This document shows, piece by piece, positions 49,731-55,418 of a DNA stretch of 57,332 bases. Position 1 is the first letter of the stretch, and every line of letters begins with the position of its first letter. Source of the stretch: Lentisphaeria bacterium UBA1732 (lineage in GTDB: Bacteria; Verrucomicrobiota; Lentisphaeria; Victivallales; UBA1829); NCBI GenBank assembly GCA_002315855.1, contig DCIG01000075.1, positions 1 to 57,332 of the forward strand. Direction: 5' to 3'. The position numbers and the translations under genes were made by a program. The notes beneath the pieces were generated by a model. The model did no database searches, was not told the origin of the DNA, and saw nothing but the letters and a program-made list of their open reading frames with translations.

Positions 49731-52285
49731 TTCTCCTCTTTCCGTTGGATGGGATTCATATAGATTGCCAAATCTATTTTTTCGACATAATACCATTGGT
49801 TGTTCAGTTTGCGGTAGCAGTAAAGATACCGTACTCCGTCGATTGTGCGCAGAATCGCTCCCGACTCCGTTCTCAGCATCTCCTGTAGAATCGTTTCAGG
49901 TAAATGCTCTGGGGTCTTCGGAACTTGCAAAACCTGTTCGGACACTGCTTTCTGATACAGGATGCTTCCGTCCTCTTCCAGCAGATACTGCATCGTCAGT
50001 CCGCGTTTCCGGTTTGCCGTATGGTCGAGGATATTGCTCAGGTGGATACTGGAAATCTGCAGCACCACGGTCCCCGTTTCTTTCTGATTCGCCCCGTAGA
50101 TGGGCATTGCCATGGAGCTTGCATACAGCTTGTTTTTCAGCGAATGATTCGTTACTTCTTTGGGTTTGAACCATTTCTCCGATTCTACGTTGATGCTTCC
50201 CGGCTTTTGCTCGGACAGCAGCAGGGCAAGGACTGTTTCATCGGTCGATTCCGTGTACGGATACAGATAATTCCCCGCTCCGTCAAGCATGATTGCAAAT
50301 CGGTACACTGGGCATCCCTCCGTCAGAAAAATCGAAACCTGCTCCTTGATCGTTCGCTTTTCGTTGCTCGCATTCCACGGCGATGACATTTCGCACTGCA
50401 ATAGCACCGGTAGCAGATAATTCAGCCGTTCCTGCATCTTCTTCTGGGTCTCATCCTGTCCCGCTGCCCCGGACTCCTCTTGGTCAATCCCCGGAATCAG
50501 CTCCAGTCTCGTGAAATCCACATTCCCCCCGTAAAAGGCGGAATGACTTGGCGCAAGCCCTTCGGCCACCTGATTCTTCGACTCTTCAGACTTGTCTTGG
50601 AGGTCTTTGTTTTCAAGCAGATACGATATATCACGGCTCAGAGAAGACAGCATCAGCCGGAATTTATCCAGTTGCAGATTCAGGCTTGCCGCCGTACTGA
50701 TACAGGGACCTTGGGCATCCACCATCACTTTTTCTTTCATGTAGATTTCATCCACATGTCGTTTCTGCTCGTAGATGTTCAGCAGGATGAATCCCGCAAG
50801 CAGTGCATAAAAAAGCATGATCCCGCCGAAAAACAGTGCCTGATGTTCCGAAATGAACTTGGAATACCTCTTCGACAAACTCTTCTTGCACAGCGATATT
50901 TCTTTATTCTCCAGATAGTTGCGCAAATCCTCCGCCAGCTTCGTTACAGTCTCGTATCGCTTCGCCGGCTCTGAGGCTATTGCCTTCTGGATAATCAGTT
51001 TCAGTTCGGTATCAATCGGATAACGGAATCGGTGTTCCACGCTTGGCACTTCCCCGTTGCGTATCTTGTTCGCCGCCTCGTCCTGCGGATAATTGGAAAA
51101 TGGCTTTTGCAGCGTTGCCATCCCGAATAGAATCATCCCCAGCAAATACACATCCATGCGTTCATCGATTTTCGATGTGTCGCCGTTCATGGTTTCCGGT
51201 GCCGCATACAGCTTGTCCCGTACTGGTGGAAGCGGGTATTTTTTCCCCGCCGGATTCTTGATTGGACGGGCATATCCCCACGAAGAGATATACACTTCGT
51301 GATATTCCCCGATGTAAATATTCTTCGGATGCAGGTTGCAGTGCATGATGTTCTGACTGTGTGCATACTCGATTCCGTTGCAGATGTTCAGAAATATCTC
51401 GATCCTTGCACGCTGGGATTTCCGTTCGTCGAAATGCTGTACCCCGTTCACTCGGTATTGCGCACAAATCCGGACGATGTAATCCAGAATATTGCTTCCT
51501 TCCATCACCTTGTGCGCCACATGCACTCCGCCTCGGTAATCCGTGTATATCCCGTAGACTGGCAGAATTGCCGGATGATCCAGCTGTGCCGAGATTTCCG
51601 CCTCGCGGATGAATAAATCTCGCTCCTCTCCGTCCAGCAGACTGTTTTCTCGCAGGGAATGTATCCCTGCCGATCGTTCCAGTGACAAATCACGTCCGAT
51701 GGAATAATCGGTCCGCATTCCCGATGCCACGGCCCGCACTCGTTCATACCTCAGTTCCAAATCGGTCTCAGGATTGCTTAATTCCTGCTTCTCGAATCCG
51801 CTGATTGCATGAATTTGCGTTTTCTTGTCGTCATGCTCGATGATTTCTCCCACGTCCCGCTTGATGCTCCCCGTGAAATGGCTCAGCAGTCGTGTTACTC
51901 GCGTTTTCCTTGTAACCCCTTTCCCTCCATCGACTTCTCTTGCCTGGATTGCCGTCCGTCCCGTATTTTCGATCTTGCAAACCTTGTTCTCTGCGGACAG
52001 CATGATTGTCCTGTCCGCTCTGTCTTCGGCAGAGGCCCCTGTGGTTTTGACGGTCTCCGTGTTCAACGGCATGGCGATGGTCCGGTCGATTCCTCCGTCC
52101 ATTGGCAGGGAAATAGTCCGGTCGGCGTCGCTTCCCAGTTGTACGACCATGGTGCGCTCGATTTTCTCTTCTTTCGACTGCGTTTCTGCCTGTGCCTGTC
52201 CTGGGCTCACATGTCCGGAGAAATTTCCTTCACAAATCCCGTTCTCGTCTTGATTCGGTTTGGTTGACACCTTTTTGCTCCTCAT
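49727..52285 (-). CDS. Transmembrane pseudokinase with Cache-like domain and N-terminal Thr repeats
   Basis: 852 aa, the same order of domains as the downstream kinase. The kinase-like domain (about 180-465) has lost every key residue: VAIK reads AGIH (His209), HRD reads HCN (Asn317), and DFG reads SWG (Ser335). The fold and the APE-like AAPETMNG remain. A membrane helix (FFGGIMLFYALLAGFILL) precedes a periplasmic Cache-like region. The N-terminal tail carries RT[IM] units at Thr45, 57, 69 and 93, a 12-residue period. It starts right after the kpsF stop (TAA-ATG) and overlaps the kinase gene, so the three form one operon. Confidence 0.85.
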   Translation of the reverse strand: MRSKKVSTKPNQDENGICEGNFSGHVSPGQAQAETQSKEEKIERTMVVQLGSDADRTISLPMDGGIDRTIAMPLNTETVKTTGASAEDRADRTIMLSAENKVCKIENTGRTAIQAREVDGGKGVTRKTRVTRLLSHFTGSIKRDVGEIIEHDDKKTQIHAISGFEKQELSNPETDLELRYERVRAVASGMRTDYSIGRDLSLERSAGIHSLRENSLLDGEERDLFIREAEISAQLDHPAILPVYGIYTDYRGGVHVAHKVMEGSNILDYIVRICAQYRVNGVQHFDERKSQRARIEIFLNICNGIEYAHSQNIMHCNLHPKNIYIGEYHEVYISSWGYARPIKNPAGKKYPLPPVRDKLYAAPETMNGDTSKIDERMDVYLLGMILFGMATLQKPFSNYPQDEAANKIRNGEVPSVEHRFRYPIDTELKLIIQKAIASEPAKRYETVTKLAEDLRNYLENKEISLCKKSLSKRYSKFISEHQALFFGGIMLFYALLAGFILLNIYEQKRHVDEIYMKEKVMVDAQGPCISTAASLNLQLDKFRLMLSSLSRDISYLLENKDLQDKSEESKNQVAEGLAPSHSAFYGGNVDFTRLELIPGIDQEESGAAGQDETQKKMQERLNYLLPVLLQCEMSSPWNASNEKRTIKEQVSIFLTEGCPVYRFAIMLDGAGNYLYPYTESTDETVLALLLSEQKPGSINVESEKWFKPKEVTNHSLKNKLYASSMAMPIYGANQKETGTVVLQISSIHLSNILDHTANRKRGLTMQYLLEEDGSILYQKAVSEQVLQVPKTPEHLPETILQEMLRTESGAILRTIDGVRYLYCYRKLNNQWYYVEKIDLAIYMNPIQRKEEK

Positions 52286-53272
52286 TTACATGATCTTGAA
52301 TCTCGGCAGATCCTGAATATCCACCAGCCCGATGACATGATTTTCTTCGTCCACCACCACAATATCGTCGATATGGCGCCGTTCCAGTATTTTCAGGGCT
52401 TCGATTGCCAGCGCATCGCCTCTTACACATGCCGGATTCGGGGTCATCACCTCTTTCATGGTTCGTTCCAGGATGGACAGATCGTTCTCCACGCGTCTCC
52501 GGAAATCTCCGTCCGTGAATATCCCGATCAGTTTATTCTCGTCATCGGTTACGATTGCGCACCCGCAGCGTGCTGCCGTCATGGTGAGCAGCACCTGTTT
52601 CACGGTTGCCTCGTACCCGGCCTTTGCCACATGTTCGCCGGTGCGCATCAGGTCGCTGATTCGCAGAGTTACGGCTCGTCCGATTGCGCCTCCCGGATGT
52701 CGCATCCCGTAGTCTTCCTTCGTGAAATTCCGCGACTCCAGCAGAATCATGGCCAGTGCATCGCCGAATGCCAGTTGCGCCGTCGATGTCGTTGTCGGGG
52801 CCAGATTGAATGGACAGGCTTCCCGTTCCACGCGCCCCGTTACCACAATATCCGACAGTTTGGCCAGCGTTGATTCTTCCGACCCCGTAAAACACGCCAC
52901 CGGTACGCCCAGTCGTTTGGCGGGCATGATGATTCTCGTCAGTTCTGCCGTTTCGCCGCTGTAGCTCAGCGCCAGCAGAATATCTCCCTGTTGCAGTACC
53001 CCCAAATCCCCGTGCATGGCTTCCACGGGATGCATGAAGATGGCGGGGGACCCGGTACTTGACAGGGTCGCCGCGATTTTCTGCCCCACATGTCCGCTTT
53101 TCCCCACTCCTGTTACCACGATTTTCCCGTTTTTGTTCAGTGCCTCCAGACACGCTTCCGCCAGATGCACAAAATGTCCGTCCATCTGCTCTCGTATCGC
53201 TCGGAGCCCTTCTATTTCGATATCCAGTACCTGCCTCGCTTTCGCGATGACGGCTTCTTCGTTCAGTTCCAT
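52286..53272 (-). CDS. kpsF: Arabinose-5-phosphate isomerase (KdsD/KpsF/GutQ family)
   Basis: 328 aa. SIS domain (residues 40-175) with VTGVGKSGHVGQKIAATLSSTGSPAIFMHPVEAMHGDLG and ALSYSGETAEL, followed by two CBS domains (residues 210-325). It converts ribulose 5-phosphate to arabinose 5-phosphate, the first step to KDO for LPS. It heads the operon that continues into the pseudokinase/kinase pair, so KDO supply and kinase signalling may be co-expressed. A promoter lies at 53422-53450. Confidence 0.93.
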   Translation of the reverse strand: MELNEEAVIAKARQVLDIEIEGLRAIREQMDGHFVHLAEACLEALNKNGKIVVTGVGKSGHVGQKIAATLSSTGSPAIFMHPVEAMHGDLGVLQQGDILLALSYSGETAELTRIIMPAKRLGVPVACFTGSEESTLAKLSDIVVTGRVEREACPFNLAPTTTSTAQLAFGDALAMILLESRNFTKEDYGMRHPGGAIGRAVTLRISDLMRTGEHVAKAGYEATVKQVLLTMTAARCGCAIVTDDENKLIGIFTDGDFRRRVENDLSILERTMKEVMTPNPACVRGDALAIEALKILERRHIDDIVVVDEENHVIGLVDIQDLPRFKIM

Positions 53273-53421
53273 TGGAAAACCTGTCTGTTTGTGGTGGGGC
53301 GATGCCTCTGTAATTCTTTCTCACATAGCATCTTGTTCCATAATCGTTTTGACGTCCCTTGCCCGTTGGTTTCGCTCCCGCGTGTCTGTTTCAAATTGCG
53401 GATGGACGCATATCACTAACA

Positions 53422-53450
53422 AATATACATTCGCTCATTCAAGGAAGCAA
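53422..53450 (-). promoter_or_regulatory. Promoter of the kpsF-pseudokinase-kinase operon
   Basis: On the minus strand: TTGCTT (53450-53445), 17-bp spacer, TATATT (53427-53422). Leader to the ATG at 53272 is about 145 nt. Confidence 0.6.
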
Positions 53451-53563
53451 ATAAGTTTTCTCTTTTTTTGGCGATTTCTTATGATGGAAGTAATTTAAAA
53501 CTCCCCGCAGGACGTTTGAAATCTGCTTCCTGTGATAGCTCCCCTCTCTGGAAATGCAAAAGA

Positions 53564-53595
53564 GCATCACGATTCATCCCTGCAAATCGTGATGC
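53564..53595 (-). terminator. Terminator of the phage-type operon
   Basis: GCATCACGATT (53564-53574) pairs perfectly with AATCGTGATGC (53585-53595). On the minus strand it is followed by TCTTTTGC. It lies 30 bp past the lipoprotein stop codon. Confidence 0.75.
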
Positions 53596-53625
53596 CCTTT
53601 GTCCTCGCTTTTCTTTCCTTGCCTT

Positions 53626-54093
53626 TTACGGATTCATCTGATCTTCTGCATGTTCTTCCGTCTCCGCCGTCTCCTCCGTGCCGTCATCTGGAATCAGCTC
53701 ATGGGTCTTTTCGTTCAGTTCTCGGATTCGTTCTTTGGCTTTTTCTGCTTCATCGCAGCTTTCTGCGGTCCAGTCATACTCTACGAGCACCTCTTCCGTC
53801 CCGAAAAGCGACTTGGTTCGGGTCAGCCTGAAATTCCCTGTATTGGGCACTTTTGCGTCTCCGGGGATTGCCACTTTTCTTGATTTGTACGTCAGTCGCC
53901 CGATCAGCATTTTCCCTTCCGGGGTGGCGGTCTGGTTGTTGGCGGTCTCCACTTCGCCCAGCATCACATAGCCGTTCAAATCCAGATTCTTGGTCCCCGC
54001 CGATTCTGCTATGTTTTTGGATACATTGGTGCAGCCCGTCAGCAAATATCCTCCGGCTATGCACAATCCCTTGAGTACGTTCTTGTTCCACAT
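53626..54093 (-). CDS. Small lipoprotein of the phage-type module
   Basis: 155 aa from the ATG at 54093 (ribosome site AAAGGA), which begins the signal peptide MWNKNVLKGLCIAGGYLLTGC with lipobox LTGC; an earlier ATG at 54132 is also possible. The mature part is followed by a helix-forming segment (DEAEKAKERIRELNEKTHEL) and a very acidic C-terminus (TEETAETEEHAED). No family is recognised. Placement after a holin-like gene suggests a spanin or other lysis accessory, which is only an inference from position. Last gene of the operon. Confidence 0.6.
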   Translation of the reverse strand: MWNKNVLKGLCIAGGYLLTGCTNVSKNIAESAGTKNLDLNGYVMLGEVETANNQTATPEGKMLIGRLTYKSRKVAIPGDAKVPNTGNFRLTRTKSLFGTEEVLVEYDWTAESCDEAEKAKERIRELNEKTHELIPDDGTEETAETEEHAEDQMNP

Positions 54094-54144
54094 CTTGTTC
54101 AGTCCTTTTTTGGTTGTTTTGAAATTTGTCATTTGGGAATCCCT

Positions 54145-54393
54145 TTACTTTTTCATTGCCCCGTACAGTGCGACCAGTGTCGTTACAATCCATCCCGCGA
54201 TAGTCAGGAACTTGCTGGAACTCCTGCTTTGCGAAGCCTGTCCCGCCTCGATTGCCTGAATCCTTGCCAGTATCCCGTTCCGTCCGTTTCCGTTGATGGT
54301 TTGGTCCAGTGCCTTGATTCGTTTGAATTGTGTTTTATTTTGTTCCTCGATTCGGGCCAGCCGTTCGATTACTTCTTTCTCGAAAGCCACCAT
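54145..54393 (-). CDS. Holin/XhlA-like small membrane protein
   Basis: 82 aa from the ATG at 54393 (GGAGG 12 nt upstream). An N-terminal coiled coil (KEVIERLARIEEQNKTQFKRIKALDQTI) is followed by one C-terminal membrane helix (FLTIAGWIVTTLVALYGA) and a KK tail. This layout is shared with XhlA-type hemolysin/holin accessory proteins of phages and phage-like particles. It lies 17 bp after the DUF1353 gene. Confidence 0.7.
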   Translation of the reverse strand: MVAFEKEVIERLARIEEQNKTQFKRIKALDQTINGNGRNGILARIQAIEAGQASQSRSSSKFLTIAGWIVTTLVALYGAMKK

Positions 54394-54410
54394 GACTTTG
54401 CTGCCTCCTT

Positions 54411-54779
54411 TCATCCTTTCCCCGCTCCCTGTTCCCAGCTTCTCTTCCCGAAATAATGCACTCCTGCCCAGGCCGCCGCTGCCCGTATCTTCGGTACACC
54501 GTTCCCGGTCAGCATTTCGTAGAACATTGCATCGGACATTCCTTTCGACCATCCCGTCGGATGGGTTCGGTACAGATAATCATGAGCGATTGCACCGGGC
54601 AGAGCCTTGCTGTCGCCCGGCGGGAATACAGCCCTCCAAAAGAAGCGTGGCACGCTTGCACCGTCGCTTTCAAATCCCTCCGGCACATCGAATTCATGCC
54701 CGTTCCACGCCACATGCAGCCGTTCCAGCAGCGTGAATACATTTCCCGTCTTGTCTTCCTTGTGTACTTCGATTTTCAT
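54411..54779 (-). CDS. DUF1353 family phage protein
   Basis: 122 aa from the ATG at 54779, which overlaps the upstream stop (ATGA). Hallmark blocks: FDVPEGFESDGASVPRFFWRAVFPPG (residues 28-53), AIAHDYLYRTHP, and SDAMFYEMLTGNGVPKIRAAAAWAGVHYFG. DUF1353 proteins are common near phage tail and lysis genes; the D-G-A-S-V-P and HD-x-L motifs suggest a hydrolase-like site, perhaps acting on cell wall, but function is unproven. Confidence 0.8.
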   Translation of the reverse strand: MKIEVHKEDKTGNVFTLLERLHVAWNGHEFDVPEGFESDGASVPRFFWRAVFPPGDSKALPGAIAHDYLYRTHPTGWSKGMSDAMFYEMLTGNGVPKIRAAAAWAGVHYFGKRSWEQGAGKG

Positions 54780-55393
54780 TGGAAAAACTCCTTCCAGTTC
54801 CGGTTGTTGTGCAGTGCATTCAGGCTCAGCGTCGCAAATTTCAGACTGTAATTCGCAATTTCTTCTGCCGTCATCCCGTTGCTCACTGCAAACTCCATCA
54901 TTTCTTCGGCCGTGAAACATGCCGGCAAATCCTCGCGTTCTTTCCCCGTTGCCTCGCATACTTCCGCCACCAGCGCATGAAATTCCGCTTTGATTGCACT
55001 CCACCTCTCTTCGGACGCATTCACTTCCCCGTCATAACGAGGAAAGGCGCTTCGCACGGCCTGTCGGTGTGCCTCGTAGGTGCTGTCGTCCCGCATTTCA
55101 CTCTGTGCCTCCATGCTCCCGTACAGATAACTCCGTATTTCTGCATAGCTTGCCCGTGCGAACTCCTCATAACCTCTCGGCTGCCCGTGATACGACACCG
55201 GCACACGCAGATAGTGGTATACCTTGCGGTCTTCTTCCGTTTCCCCGTCGTTCCCCGACTTCACTTCTTCCGTGATGAATACCGGATAGTACGCCGTTGT
55301 CCCGTTCACCTCTATTTCAGGCATCGTTTCCGATTTCACAAACTTGAAATATCTTGTCTGAAATCCTGCTGGCACTCTGCTTGCTTTTGTCAT
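54776..55393 (-). CDS. Unknown protein downstream of tail fibre
   Basis: 205 aa from the ATG at 55393, preceded by ribosome site AAAGGAG. It has no membrane segment. The N-terminal part (TRYFKFVKSETMPEIEVNGTTAYYPVFITEE) looks beta-rich and the rest helical. I do not recognise a family; by position, between a fibre gene and DUF1353, it could be a fibre chaperone or attachment partner. The stop overlaps DUF1353, so the two are translationally coupled. Confidence 0.6.
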   Translation of the reverse strand: MTKASRVPAGFQTRYFKFVKSETMPEIEVNGTTAYYPVFITEEVKSGNDGETEEDRKVYHYLRVPVSYHGQPRGYEEFARASYAEIRSYLYGSMEAQSEMRDDSTYEAHRQAVRSAFPRYDGEVNASEERWSAIKAEFHALVAEVCEATGKEREDLPACFTAEEMMEFAVSNGMTAEEIANYSLKFATLSLNALHNNRNWKEFFQ

Positions 55394-55418
55394 CGTTTCT
55401 CTCCTTTCTTTCCCTTGT

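Larger units (their letters stand above)
53273..53625. other. Boundary region between the kpsF operon and the phage-type module
   Basis: 353 bp with no gene. It holds the kpsF promoter, a weak dispersed-element match (TTTGAAATCTGCTTC, 53515-53529), and the phage-operon terminator. Frames reading across it are antisense shadows. No tRNA or clear att repeat is visible. Confidence 0.5.

Noticed and set aside
48717..49763. 348-codon plus-strand frame over the kinase gene
   Set aside because: It is opposite the intact kinase motifs and has no start signal.
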